The notes: generated from the letters alone by a model not told the origin. Counted from the first letter of the stretch, positions 46,401-56,529 are shown. The stretch is DNA of 64,000 nucleotides from Xiphophorus maculatus (GCF_002775205.1 NC_036460.1:21904751-21968750), one strand, 5' to 3'. Numbers and translations are program-made.

Positions 46401-49400
46401 GGTCACGCGCCTGTAGATTCTAATTTGCGCTCCATTTGTATTCATGACAGGCACGTGCTAAATATTTAACAGCAGCCTGGCAGGAGTTTTGTATTGTTAG
46501 GCTTTCCAGGTCAAATAATTTGATTTCAAGGCAGATTACATTAAGCGTCAATGTCCAAGCCACCGCTCTCACTTGCCTCTCATTTCCTGTTCTTTTATTA
46601 CAGCCAAGATAGGCCAGAACTGAAGGAACATGGCTGTGGATTATACAAGAGCTTGTTAGCCATGGATTAGTTATTATTTTCAATTAGAAAAAAGGGATTG
46701 CATCATTTACTTCATGCACACACACCCACATTATCATTGCATGTTTGTGAAGAGGACATTTTAGCTGACTGCCAAACTGCTCAGTAGAGCATTCAAACAA
46801 ACGACGGCGCGGACACACTATCCCTAATGACATTATATTCCAGTAATATTTAATTGTCCTTCACTGAGGTATCCATCCGCTTAGCAAGGGGTGTGGACTC
46901 CGATTCTGTCTTTTTAAGGTAGGAAACCAGAGCCAGACATTTTCCAGTTTCAGGCAAGGCCCTGAGGTGATTGACAACAGAGCTAGTTAAACGGTGATGA
47001 GGCGTTAATGGATGCTGGGTCGAGAAGGAGGGGGGATAGGATAGCGGGTGGGGGGTGTTGCGGTTGAATATTTAATGGTCATACAATTCCTGAACATAGA
47101 CACACATGCACACAGGCACACACAGGTACACATCCAACCCATGACCTGTCCTACGCACCACGTAATTAGGGAAACAGTCCTTTCGTTTAACAGCCAAAAG
47201 AGCAAACGGTAGGTATACTATATTCCCCTAATGATATGGGTTAAAGAGCTATTATACGTCTCATTAAAATATATGATCTCCCAATCTGGTGGCAGTTTGA
47301 GGTAATGGGGACAGAGCAGGTCTGAGGCTAAGATACCATCTGTAGGCTATAGGCTAGTGTCCAAACCATATCTACATGATTCTGTATTTTACTGAAGGGC
47401 AGCACAGATGAAAAGACGTTTCTCTCAGAGCCTCACAAATGACACATCGGGCTGAGGTTTCACAAGTCGACACTGAGTGCGTGGGCGTGTGTGTGTGTGT
47501 GTGTGTGTGTTTGGAGGCTTTTTAAGGAGCAGAATCCAATGAAGCTGTGTTACACTTTACCCTGAAATCTAAAAAGAGAAGTTGTTCAATTAGGGCAGTA
47601 TGATATCTGGAAAATGCATTGTGTCATTCTAAGTTTATTCTGCAATGATGAAATAAGTCAACATTTACCTACATTTTCCTTCTTCTCTATTTAATCCCTA
47701 CCTTCACAATGTTTATACCACTAACTATAGGCCTTAGCAAATCTGTGTCTAAATTTCACATCAGATGTAAGCATAAGACACAGTGAAAGTTGATCCAAAT
47801 GGCCAAAATCATTGAGCAGATCTCAAGAAAACTAATTTCAAAAATAATTGTTAATATAAAGTATTACAGAAGATGAAAACAATTGTGTTAAATTAACATA
47901 ATAACGTCCTATTGAGGCTTGTGTTGCCATTCCTTGTTCAATAAACTTTGAACAAAGTTAAAATATGTAAACTTGGATGGAGAGAGTCAGAAGTTTGAAA
48001 ATAACAAAATCGTGGCAACTAAACTGGAGGGTCTTTCAAAATACGTACAACATACAGTATTGTACAGCCATGTTGAATAATTTACTTTAGAAAAAAATGA
48101 TCCAAGTAAATCTCTGGTTCTCGATTAAGTGCAATAGCACTTCAAGAAACACTGTTTGCGTATGTTCTTGCTTGAGTATAAGAATCAAAATAACAACAGA
48201 TACTATAAATAATAAAACTGCAAGTATCAAGAAGGGTTTCTACAACATTTCCATTTCAAAAATCCCACACTTTTCCAAATTCCCTTATCTAGATTTGTCA
48301 CCAGGTTTTTAATTATATTAGCAACATAGTAAAATGCCATCTCACTTTGGAGAAACATGCATATTATACAAACTATAATGCTATTCAATGTTGGATCAGG
48401 AAATCCAACATTAAATACAGACCCTTCAAATCACAGTTTACAATTAGTAATGTGTTTGTTTCACAAAATTTCAAAATAAGGGAACTTCAATCTTTTCTAT
48501 TGGCATCTAAGCCCTAACCAGTTTGAAAAGTTTGGGTGCAGTTCAAAATCCAGAATTATAAGTATTTAAATTACCAAAACGTTTGTGGAAATGTCTCTGT
48601 TTTTATTTTAAAATAGGTGTTTAACTATTAGTAACTCAAAGACTAAAATAATCAATGAGTTGTGTGAAAACTCAAGTTGTGATGTGGCAAATTAAAAATA
48701 GAAGTCCTTATCTAAACACACATAACGGTTAAAATATTATTCCCCCCACCCCACAGAAAAATAGATTTTAATGTTTCAGATAAATGAATAGGGCATAAAC
48801 ATTTTCTTACTCTCAATAAATAGTGTTGCATGCCTATCCATACTTGGAAAACAACAAAATCAAATTCTATACTTTTACAGGGATCTCAACTAATTAATGG
48901 AAATAAATAATTTTATGGTGGGATATTAGTACAATAAATAAGCAAGTTACAAGTAAAATAAGAGCTAATAACTACATAAGTAAACTTAGAAAACAAAAAA
49001 CAGGGCACAGCAGCAGGTACTCCTCAGATAAAACAGGGTAAGTTGTTATTTTTAGAAAACTAATCATACAATAATGTTTTTTATTGTGTCAACTGAGCTT
49101 TTATAAAGTTCCCAGTTGAAGTAGAGTCCAAACAAACCAGCTTTGTAACTTTGGCAGTGATTCCATCTTATTATAGCTGGGTCACCAAGTTAGCTTGAAG
49201 ACCCCTGGGCAAACAAACTGTATTTCTAAGCTTTAATAGCCTAAACGAGGCATAAAACTAACAAAGGAATCCTACAACTCGCTCATTCTGACCCCCTTTC
49301 ATTTCCTACGCTTCCTATTTCAACCACTAGCATCATCTGGCTGCCCTTAACCAGAGAGCCAAACATTCCTTTTAAGCAGCGACTACTTTGTTAACTGATG

Positions 49401-50439
49401 ACCACGGGGCCAGTTATTGATCCTCTTCTTCCTCCCTCCCAGTAAACCTGGCTGATAATCCCCCATCCCCCCTCTCTTCTCTCAGGGCTCAGCAGTACGT
49501 GGTTTGCTACAATAATAGCTTGCATATTATAGCATCCACATGAATCAGATCTCAGTGGTTTCGATTAGGGCTAAACTAACTCAAATGCACCGACGGTCTA
49601 GGATGCGGATCTATTTATGAACAAGGAGTGTAGGTGGTAGCGTTCACTTCTCCCCTCCGTTCTCTTTAAAAGGATTTCTCATTTCAGTTGACTTAGCAGT
49701 TCAAGTGCAAACTTTGCAGTCGTGCTGACCTCTGAGAGGCCCTGCAGGGAGTGAGGAGACCCCTGGTGATCTGCTGTTTAGCATCAGCAGTGGTCCAACT
49801 CTTCAGTTTTAGTGTGCTTGAAGGAAGGGCAGAAGAGGATGAAGCTGCATGGTTCTGATAGTGCATTGAGGTACTTATGATGGAAGCACTTGCTTCTTTT
49901 GCAAAGAAAGAGGGCCATCAGGGTCACTTTAAATTGCTTCTCTAAACTTCCTCCGGGTAAAGAAAAAAAAAATCTTATGAGACACAAAGCCGATTGTTTT
50001 TTGTAAGAACTTTGCTTAATAAACGGCTACACAGAAAAAGAAAGGCGGTCACAATTTATTCTGTCTCCCTGCAGATGTGAAGTGAAGAAAAGTGAAAAGG
50101 TTGGATGCACCTTGAAAAAGGCACAAATCACTGACAGGGAGAAATGAAACTAGTAGATAATTTGCTGGACAAAAAAAAGGGGGAGAAAGTAATAAAACTA
50201 TTCATGAAGAAAGAGGAGATGGAGCTCTGAGACAAAGAAAAACAAATTACATTAACTTGAATCATAACGAGACTGGACAGAAAAAAACAGGGCAAAAAAA
50301 GGGAGGAAGGGAATAAGTTATTCCTTAAATAAGTGAAAGAAAAAGAAATGCAGGGCTAATTAGTTCCTTATAGCTGCGCTTTCATTTGGCTGAAAGGTCA
50401 GCTAACTTTAAAGGTCATGCTGCCACCAATTGTACAAGG

Positions 50440-50473
<34 letters not shown>

Positions 50474-53201
50474 CAATACAAAAAAAAACCCACAAAGAGA
50501 GACGGAGTTAAATCCAGCAACATCAACACAAGCACAAACTAGGACAAATTACAATACGACACATATCTGTGTGGGCGTGCACATAGACACTTGTGGAACA
50601 TTTGATATTTTCATTTATATCATGTCCTGGTCAGTAAAGGGACCTGGGTCATTATTCTATCTGAGGACTTTTATTACTGTTAGTATATCCACTGCAAATT
50701 ACTCTTGACTTTATTTAAACGTGCATCAAGATAATCTTGAGGCGGTGTGTGTGTCTGTGTGTGTATAACCGATGCTGCTGGTCGTGAAGGAGCTAGACTG
50801 AATTTATTACCTGCAATGCTAAGCACGTTTCTTCCTTTCTGCCTGCATTTCCATGCAGATCACAGCTGTCCTAATAAAAACTACGGACTGTAATCAGCAT
50901 CCCTGAATTTGTGGCTAGCGAAGTAGAGGTGAAGTGTAAAAGCAGTATCAGACATCGGTTGTTTTATAGAGACTGAATGAGACATATTTAAATCCATTCA
51001 TTTATTTAAATGTTAGCAATTTAACCTTATGTTTAACTCTCATACAGCAGATGCTAATTTGATCTACAGTTTATGCTTATGGCTTTTTGAAAGGGATCAC
51101 ACTTTAAACAAACTAACTTCCGCCAATACATTTTTCAACCTTAGAGCAAAAAAAAAAAAGTATTGTTGGAAATTGCTTTGCGAGTTTTTTATTATTTATG
51201 CCTTGCTTTTTATTATTCGGTGGGACTACAGATAATGTAGTCCAGGTTCACTGCTAAATTGACCTGCTAAAACTAGCCTGTGAAGAAAACACAATCCAAA
51301 ATATTGCAAAATACTGCAGCTGTCTACTTTGTCCCTGTTTTGAAATAGTTACAACTGTTGAACTAATACTTTAAAATATGTTAATTGTTTAATATTGTTA
51401 TTTTTGAGCAAAGTTATAGCAACTGAAAGGAAACTAGTGATTTACTATTGACAGATTACCAAGTAGAATAAAACAACCAAGGATCAGTTAAAAAAACAAA
51501 AACAAAAAGCCACGAGATTTTGTACTATGTTTTTAGGCGAGAATGTAAGTGTGTAAGTCTCAAATATCTGCTCGGTTCATTAAAACATAACCTGCTCTGA
51601 TATTTTCGGACATGTCTTCTCCCACTGCGTTAACAGCCGGCTGCCAGCTGACTGGGCGCTCCAGGTTCGGTATACCGGAGGAGAACGCCTAACTCCCAGC
51701 ACATTGTTATAAAAACTCCCGCTAGCTTTCCCCAATGAGTGGAAGTTAAACACCGATATTATTCAGGCAGGTAATATCTGGTTGAAAAATGTTTGGTTTA
51801 CTAAAGTATTTCATTTATTTCTGAGCAAATTGGTTTGATTGATTAAAGGTTAGCCTTCAAACATACTAGGTTAATTTAACTGTAATGACTCATCCGAGAT
51901 TTGGAGAGTATTATATTTGAAAATGAATAATTTGCTTATATTTATTCCTGGTAGAAATGTGCAATACATGTCTGAACATTTTAGAATCAAACTAACAGAT
52001 TTCTTTTTTTACTATGGAACAGCCTTTACAATAAAAGGTGAAGAATAATACAGAAATCAGGAGTAATACATGACTAAAAAACAAACTTCAGCTCCGTTGT
52101 TTTTTTTCTTCGCCACTCTTTGCTTCATGCTGTCACAGTTGCTAGGCAACATGGGTTACGCTGAGGTCGGGTCGGGGACAGTTGGTGGAGAATAGACCTG
52201 TCCGAATTCACAGCTTTTCTCTTCGGGTCTTAGTTTATTCATGACCTTGGAAGGACCCGGTCTATGTAGACCGATCCTTCGAAGGATGCAGACTTTGAAT
52301 TCGGACACAGCTAATCTAATGTAATGCTAATCTAATGTAAGAACACATGTTAGTGAGGCTAACGTTAGGATTTTGGCTAATTTTAGCCTATACACTAATT
52401 TTGACATACTGAACAGAGTATAGAGAATAGAGTCCATGTTACTCAACATGCTTGTGACGTTCCACATGCTATTGAGTAGATTGTAGCTTACTTTAGCATT
52501 GATGCTAATTTTTAGCATCAGATCGCTGGGTTCCAACCGACAGGCACACTTTGGCAGGCCCCGTTTAAACTTCTTCAGAAATTTTCTAGTTGTCCATACT
52601 ATTGTCTTAGGAATGTATGTTCACCCTGTGTGTATCACCGCCTCTGGTCTATAACTTGTGTTCCTGAGCAAGAAATGTAGCTATGCTAAAAGTCATCTAG
52701 CGACACACACCATGACCCTAACAGGATTAAGCTGGTATAAACATTAAAGAATTAATATACAATCTGGACTGGAAATGGAGTAAAAAATATAAATGTCTTA
52801 CCTGACTTGCAAAATGTGCTAACTTGATGTTTTTGTCCATTATTGTTGACCTAACAATTAGATTTTTATTTGTACACAATTTTTGAATAATATAATTACT
52901 AATAATTATAATAATGAACAGTATAATATAATTTTTAAGCATAGATTTATTTGTTTGTGGATCAAAACTACTCTCATTTATCACCCTGGGTCCATCTAAA
53001 CCTGAATTTTGACACAATCTGTTTAACCCTAATTTCAGTTTTCATATTGGCTAAATAGTCAAAGTTAGAGGCTGAAGTTAGTTTATGAGTCAACGTTTCC
53101 AAGTTCTAAACATCAGCATGAACACTTACCTTCTTCAAGCTTCTTTCGGGCCTCCTCTTCTCTTTTGGCTACTTTGGCCTTCAGAACTTCATCTGTCTTA
53201 G
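22356..53201 (-). CDS. rsrc1: Arginine/serine-rich coiled-coil protein 1 (C-terminal four exons; 5' part off the right edge)
   Basis: RSRC1 (SRrp53) is a nuclear SR-related protein acting in pre-mRNA splicing. Exons 53130-53201, 29966-30072, 25233-25340 and 22356-22448 splice in frame (phases 1, 0, 0) to the last 125 residues: [20 protein letters not shown], then [20 protein letters not shown], then [19 protein letters not shown] and finally [16 protein letters not shown] before the stop. The C-terminal [11 protein letters not shown] and the [10 protein letters not shown] block are hallmarks of vertebrate RSRC1. The N-terminal RS-rich half (about 200 aa in human) is not in the identified exons and should lie right of the window, or in short exons I could not see. 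The gene is upstream of mlf1 in the same orientation, as on human 3q25, and has extremely long introns. Confidence 0.93.
22449..25232. other. rsrc1 last intron
   Basis: The first half (to about 23990) is AT-rich and featureless. From 24000 to 24860 the sequence becomes GC-balanced and complex, and is listed as a candidate regulatory block. No gene was found. Confidence 0.5.
24000..24860. promoter_or_regulatory. candidate conserved non-coding block in the last rsrc1 intron
   Basis: The stretch is repeat-free except for a short (GT)n near 24700. It differs in composition from the AT-rich DNA to its left. It includes CACTGCATGTGTTTATGCG, GATGACGTTGACATGCC and GTGCTAATGAGG. Short open frames inside lack domains. 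Confidence 0.3.
25233..25340 (-). CDS. rsrc1: rsrc1 penultimate coding exon
   Basis: The 108-nt exon lies between a GAACACAG acceptor and a CCCAGT/GTAAGT donor. It encodes [20 protein letters not shown] then [16 protein letters not shown], in phase 0 on both sides. Confidence 0.92.
25600..25613 (+). promoter_or_regulatory. candidate CTCF core site
   Basis: CCAGCAGATGGCAC fits CCASYAGRKGGCRS at every position. It lies about 260 bp from the upstream edge of the penultimate rsrc1 exon. Binding is not shown. Confidence 0.35.
26276..26450. repeat. dispersed teleost repeat fragment
   Basis: TTCAGTTCAGTTTATTAATT is followed by AGCACCATTTCACAACAGAT and CATCTCGAGGCACAA. The same pattern (TTCAGTT...TTTAT...AGCACC..CACAACA) recurs at 60025-60130 and, diverged, at 59340-59760. 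It is a common fish interspersed repeat whose class I cannot name. Confidence 0.5.
28600..29170 (+). mobile_element. Tc1-like transposon remnant, second family
   Basis: AAAGTTATTGCTAAAGAAGC, TGGCTGTTCACATAG and GCACATTAATGGAAGGTTCA encode a decayed form of the helix-turn-helix [10 protein letters not shown]...HING. Further on, ATCAATGTACCAGAGTCTGG and AGGATGAGCAGAGAAG correspond to the catalytic part. Stops interrupt every frame. Another copy of this family is at 58900-59300. Confidence 0.6.
29480..29965. promoter_or_regulatory. complex non-coding block next to the rsrc1 107-nt exon
   Basis: About 480 bp of GC-rich, non-repetitive sequence ends at the exon donor. It includes TGACCTCTGCAATTGGTCTG and CAAATGGCATTCAATGGGAA. 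Overlapping open frames on both strands are what GC-rich DNA gives and have no domains. It could be regulatory or splicing-related. Confidence 0.3.
29966..30072 (-). CDS. rsrc1: rsrc1 internal exon encoding the conserved IEAIESDSF block
   Basis: The 107-nt exon lies between a TTTTTCAG acceptor and an ACAAAG/GTGCG donor. It encodes [20 protein letters not shown] then [15 protein letters not shown]. Part of the coiled-coil helix crosses the junction with the exon at 53130, about 23 kb upstream. Confidence 0.94.
31055..32810 (-). mobile_element. Tc1-like transposon remnant, near full span, with nested insertion
   Basis: The left arm (TTGAACCC, GCAACCACAAACTTTGTTGT, TATTGTGAAGTAAAAG, CCAATACTTTGTACTTG) and right arm (TTTATGTTGGTCTATCACAT, GAAATCCCAACATAAT, GGGGTGTGAATACTTTTACC) match the two ends of the common fish Tc1-like element. 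The middle keeps ACCCATTCTTTCTTGCAAAA, TGTAGCTCTGGCTGAATGTT and CCACTTCTCTGATTATCGTG in order, with transposase on the minus strand, now full of stops. A 412-bp TIR element interrupts it at 31302-31713, and 32170-32340 may be a second insertion. Confidence 0.65.
31302..31713. mobile_element. non-autonomous TIR element nested in the Tc1-like copy
   Basis: The ends TAGCCTGG (31302-31309) and CCAGGCTA (31706-31713) are perfect inverted repeats. The Tc1-like sequence is continuous once this segment is removed (AGACTGAAAATG before, ACCCATTCTTTC after). No coding capacity. The superfamily is not assigned; flanks show only a partial target duplication. Confidence 0.55.
33000..33900. promoter_or_regulatory. 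candidate regulatory blocks in the rsrc1 intron
   Basis: Two complex stretches (about 33000-33180 and 33400-33880) flank a homeodomain-type cluster with AATTAATTCAGCACAATTAA and CCAATTACCTTCCC at 33260-33310. No repeat was recognised. Reading is by composition and motif only. Confidence 0.3.
34975..35003 (+). repeat. short (GATG)n microsatellite
   Basis: A GATGGATGAATGGATGGATG tract. It could be the relic of a Rex3-type LINE tail or an independent simple repeat. Confidence 0.6.
35500..35720. promoter_or_regulatory. candidate homeodomain-rich enhancer block
   Basis: The stretch packs GCTAATTGATAG, CCATTAATCAAG, CTCATTAGCATTAATTTTT and TGTAATTATG into about 150 bp, with a repeated AAGCCA spacing (AAGCCATTAATCAAGCCACT and ATTCAAGCCA). 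No coding potential and no transposon signature. Confidence 0.4.
36795..37190 (-). mobile_element. Tc1-like transposon remnant
   Basis: A minus-strand frame at 36962-37147 still reads [16 protein letters not shown], the Tc1 transposase motif [13 protein letters not shown]. The plus strand has TTTGACCCATTCTCCTCTGC and GACTTTGACTAGGCCATTA, also typical of the family. Only part of the element is left. Confidence 0.7.
38080..38375. promoter_or_regulatory. candidate regulatory block before the SINE
   Basis: The complex stretch includes CACGCGTCATGCTCAGATAT, CTTTATTCAACAATCC and CACATTAATGAAAATTATTT. It ends at the A-rich tail of the adjacent SINE. Confidence 0.28.
38380..38593 (-). mobile_element. 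tRNA-derived SINE
   Basis: On the minus strand the head reads CATGGTGGCGTAGGGGTTAG (A box) and GGGTTCGACTCCC (B box, 38508-38520). Then come CATGTCTTCCCCTCTCTCC and an A-rich tail at 38380-38402. The head resembles a tRNA but lacks a sensible cloverleaf end, so it is a SINE and not a tRNA gene. Confidence 0.85.
40180..40420. promoter_or_regulatory. candidate homeodomain-rich block
   Basis: CTCTATAATTAGGGAAACAC and GCAACTAATTACTTAATTGG lie within 60 bp, giving three to four TAAT cores. The 14-mer TAATTAGGGAAACA at 40344-40357 recurs at 47163-47176 in the same intron. Confidence 0.35.
41265..41386 (+). repeat. dispersed repeat, copy 1
   Basis: This copy shares AAATACTATATGTTTTAG and GGCTACCTGCTTCGG, then GTCAGCAGTCAGCTGCTTAG, with the copy at 42955-43078. 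Divergence is considerable. There is no coding potential. Confidence 0.5.
42955..43078 (+). repeat. dispersed repeat, copy 2
   Basis: This is the partner of 41265-41386, with AAATACTATGCGTTTAG, GGCTACCTGCTCCAG and CAACAGTCAGCTACTGGACA. It could be an old local duplication or two members of an unnamed family. Confidence 0.5.
43480..44040. promoter_or_regulatory. candidate conserved block
   Basis: The block has GGCATCCCATTAGTCCAGG, then AATCAATAAAGCAGTAATTG and CTTTACTTATTACCATGC (with AAAGCA...TGCTTT symmetric around TAAT), then TCGTGATAATTAAATC. A G-rich (GGTGG)n-like stretch lies at 43680-43705. Overlapping open frames are compositional. Confidence 0.33.
44640..45060. mobile_element. DNA transposon remnant (widespread fish repeat, family not assigned)
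   Basis: CTGGCCACTTTATTAGCCAC and ACCTTGCTAGTATCGGGTTG open the element. Then come TCAGAGATTTTGGTCCATAT, CTGGATTGAGATCTGGTGAC and GCATTATCCTGCTGGTAGTA. This series occurs in many teleost genomes as one repeat. It is decayed and has lost its other end. Confidence 0.6.
46230..46700. promoter_or_regulatory. candidate conserved block
   Basis: Repeat-free sequence with GATTCTAATTTGCGCTCC, ATTTGTATTCATGACAGG, GGTCAAATAATTTGATTTC (a palindromic AAATnATTT core) and GATTAGTTATTATTTTCAA. The AT-rich core with conserved-looking GC edges resembles vertebrate developmental enhancers. Confidence 0.35.
47487..47510 (+). repeat. (GT)n microsatellite
   Basis: An uninterrupted GT tract of about 12 units in the rsrc1 intron. 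Confidence 0.9.
49470..49625. promoter_or_regulatory. candidate conserved block
   Basis: A compact complex stretch with GCTACAATAATAGCTTGCAT, ATTATAGCATCCACATGAAT and GGATCTATTTATGAAC. The flanks are plainer AT-rich DNA. Confidence 0.28.
50442..50471 (+). repeat. (CA)n microsatellite
   Basis: About 15 CA units without interruption, in the rsrc1 intron. Confidence 0.93.
52138..52150 (+). promoter_or_regulatory. perfect X-box-type palindrome
   Basis: GTTGCTAGGCAAC reads GTTGCC-T-AGCAAC on the other strand, a full RFX X-box match. It lies 50 bp left of a small foldback element, so it may belong to a mobile element and not to a regulated gene. Confidence 0.4.
52199..52307. mobile_element. 109-bp foldback/MITE with 12-bp perfect inverted ends
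   Basis: TGTCCGAATTCA at 52199-52210 is exactly repeated inverted at 52296-52307. Inside are further palindromes (GGTCTATGTAGACC and ATCCTTCGAAGGAT). Such stacked palindromes are typical of small non-autonomous DNA elements. The superfamily is unknown. Confidence 0.65.
53130..53201 (-). CDS. rsrc1: rsrc1 internal exon, most 5' exon identified
   Basis: The 72-nt exon lies between a GTCATTTCAG acceptor and a GAAG/GTAAGTG donor. It encodes [20 protein letters not shown] then LEE, a highly charged coiled-coil segment typical of RSRC1 upstream of the IEAIESDSF block. It starts and ends in phases that fit the 29966 exon. Confidence 0.92.
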
Positions 53202-54769
53202 CTGAAATGACAAAAGGCAAGAAACAAAGTTAAAAGAAAAGTCAATATTCTACAAGTTGACTTGATTATTTAGATACAAATGTGATTTTTCTTGATCTCT
53301 CATAACGATGCTATTTTATTTGTTTTCTGAAGTAGTCTAAGCTAATATTATGAGCCTTGGATGTGAAGGTGAGCCTTTGAGTTTGACACCTTGCTTCATC
53401 TATGAGGTTGGCAGGGGACATAATCATTGACGAAGCTTTCTCTACTTTTAATGTTGCAATATTTTGTGTACTAGGTAGAAAAAAGAAATTGAGAAAGAGT
53501 GACAGATAAAATACAAATGATTTGTAAGTACTATGAAAATACTCGTAACTTGATTAAAAAAAAAAGCTAAACTATTTCAGTTTTTTAAATGAGTACATCT
53601 TCTCTACTTCAAAATCTAACACTTCTAGATTGAGTCACTTCAAAATTTGACAGACATAAAAACTGCAACTTATCACTTAGTCCCGTGAATCAAACCTTTT
53701 TTCTGTGGGTCAGTTTCCACTTAAAAAATCCATTTGCCCCATATTTGCACGATCTGGTACGTGTCCACAGAAACACCAAAAACAAACTAAAAACCCATTT
53801 AAAATTTCTTTTTCAGTAAAGAAGAAAAAGTGAGGAATCTGCATTTCTTTCAAACTATATCAGCCACCCTGATCTCATCTCTATGTTCAGGGTTCAGATG
53901 TCAGGACGTAGCAGCTGGCACAGGCTTGTTTTTTTACTGTGAAAACAAGCTGAACTGCCTGATGTGCTTGTAGTGCTGAATGAGAGATTATTCTTAAGCA
54001 AGCCAGTCAGTCTAAGCTCATTAACTTATCTTTTGACAAAGCAGTACGTTTTTCAGCCATATTGTCGAGACCTGCGTTTAATAACACAATCAGGTGCGTA
54101 AAAGCAAGGTTTGGTGCAATGAAAGTTTCATCTATTGATGATCAGTTAGTGCTAATAATTTGCAGAGGTGTAAAACATTTTGAAATTCTCCTTGCTGGTG
54201 TCCACTGTGACTCCTCTAATGCTCCTCCTTTGCAGGTCCAGTCAAATTTTCGATAGCCGATATTATCAGCTTTCCACAAAATATTGCTAAAATCTTGTTT
54301 GTCTCAATCTTGTGACCCCAATACCATGGATCATAATGATATACTATAATGAGTGCACAGATGTGCTAAAATTTAGAGTAAATTTATCCTTTTCTTAAAT
54401 CAATTTTTTACAGATAACTCAAGAAAGAAAACAATATTTAGCTTTTATGTTTTCAAAACGTATGTTTTCCTGAAAAAAAATCCACATTGTAAGGTATGAG
54501 GATTTATCATTGCATAAACATAATCTCGCTGCGAGATGGTACCCTTCTTGGCTTTTCATTTATACCTGCGCAAAGTCAGCATTTCCTCCTAAGAGGTGTT
54601 TATCGTTTTGGTATAATGAAAAGCTTAAAAGAAAGTGAGGCAGCGGGAACAAACACTCGTCAGGGCATCTTAAGCGTGGTCTCATCACGAACCGCGTCGT
54701 TTCTGCTCCCCCCGCCCCCACCGCACACACTTTTCCCCCCGAATAATCAAGATGTTAAGCCGCATTAAA

Positions 54770-54960
54770 AAATATAATGCCGTGTATGGCAGGACTATCA
54801 ATACTGCCACTAAATTAATTACATTTCCGTTGCGGCGCATCATTTATTTTGCAGTGTTAGGGCCTCGGTGGAGCCATTCGCCTTTATTGCTATCTCACTT
54901 GGTTGATGAGTGAGCTATGTAAAATTGAGTCTCCAATATCATTACACTTAATGAGTTTAA
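54770..54960. promoter_or_regulatory. candidate conserved block
   Basis: The stretch has GTGTATGGCAGGACTATCAA, CTGCCACTAAATTAATTACA and GGCGCATCATTTATTTTGCA, then TCTCCAATATCATTACAC. It is non-repetitive, with an AATTAATTA homeodomain core. Confidence 0.35.
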
Positions 54961-56529
54961 ACTTTGAAAAGAAGAGGGAAAAACAGGGGAGAGAAACAGA
55001 GGCGAACGAGATGATGAGAAAGAAGGGAGAGCAAGAGAATGAGACCGCAGCACTGTTTTGGTTAATACAATAGGAGTGTGGGTGTAAGTGTTTGCGAGCG
55101 CTTGCAGCCTTGTTTGTTTTAGGGCACAGCTGTGGGTGTCCAAGTGGGGTTTATGGCACCACTCATCGTGCCTGCGCACACATATGTTCTGATCGTTAAA
55201 GAGTTTGTGCTACAAGTACAAATAGCCGTACACGAAAACATCTGGATGCAGGAGGCCGACGGCTGAACGGCCGCTTTTGTTCGGTAATTGGTGGAGACAA
55301 AGAAGCCGTCACAGGGCTGATACGGCTGGTTAAGTCTGGAGGTTCCGCATCTTTACCAACAATGACTCTACACGGATGATTGAACACTCCTCCGCCTCCT
55401 CTGAGCAGTGAGGGGTGAGGCGTGTTTGGGAGCAAAGCACTGAGAATTATTGGGCGCTCATATTAAGGTGCATTCCCACTGCAGGAACCTTTCCAGGTAG
55501 CAGTGAAGATTTTTACTGCTGTCTTTCAACCCACAACACTTTCATTGCTGGAACAAGGCTCAAATGGTTTTATTTGTAATCACTGCACAGTATTTTCTGT
55601 CATTGTCTTCTAAGTATATTTTTATTATTACTATTAGCTTTGTTATTGTTAATCTTGTTTGTTATGTATTGTTTTCAACACTTTAAGAATTTTTTTGTGT
55701 GATGCTGCTGTTACACCTGGATTTTCTCTTAGCAGGTCAACAAAACCTGTTTCTATTTCTATTCTACTCTATGTCAGATTTGAGGACAGAAATTAACTAC
55801 TGAAAAACAGCCCAATACAGCTCTGTAGAAATGATCACTGAGGTTGGAAACTCCCAACATTTTCATTTCCGTCATCTCCTTTTTCAAACTACTTCACTAT
55901 TTATGTTTTCTGGTCATTTGAAATGATCCCACAGGAATAGTTGGCATTTTGTTTGCAAACACAAAATTTAAACATTCGTTAATTCATGCCGAATTTTAGT
56001 GTTTTAAAGTGGTTACATTCAACTGCCTTAATAAGATAATGCTTGAATACATTTAATAAGAAGTGATAATGAGTTATTTTCTTGTCAAAACCACATTTGA
56101 GTAGTCAAAACTGGTAAAGTTAACATGGTTTTACAGTGTTTATGCTCCAAAATACAAATCATATCAATCACATCTGCCCGAGATTGTGTATCGATATCCA
56201 TTTTTAAGTTTGAAAAATGGTCCACAGGTAAACAGTTTTTGCATACGCGGGATGCTGGATGAGGCCCCAATTTATTCACCCCCTAATCAATCAAAATGCA
56301 GGAAAACATCCAAATTCTGAAGTGGGATAAAATGAGTACCAGTCCCACACAAGATATGCAAAGTATTCTAATAATCTATTCTTAGAAGCAAACAGGGACA
56401 TTTTTATCTGATGCTTGTGCACCCCCTCTCTAAAGCTGCCCAGGGCAACTGCCCATATCAAAAACAGCCACTGGTGAGTAAACTTGTTTGGTTAAATTGA
56501 TTTAAAGATCATTACTAAGATCTAGAGTG

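Larger units (their letters stand above)
30073..53129. other. 23-kb rsrc1 intron
   Basis: This intron separates two exons that splice in frame. No protein-coding gene was found on either strand; the open frames inside are short and domain-free. It holds a nested Tc1-like/MITE cluster (31055-32810), another Tc1-like piece (36795-37190), a SINE (38380-38593), an unclassified transposon remnant (44640-45060), a small foldback element (52199-52307), simple repeats, and a series of complex blocks that look regulatory. Confidence 0.7.
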
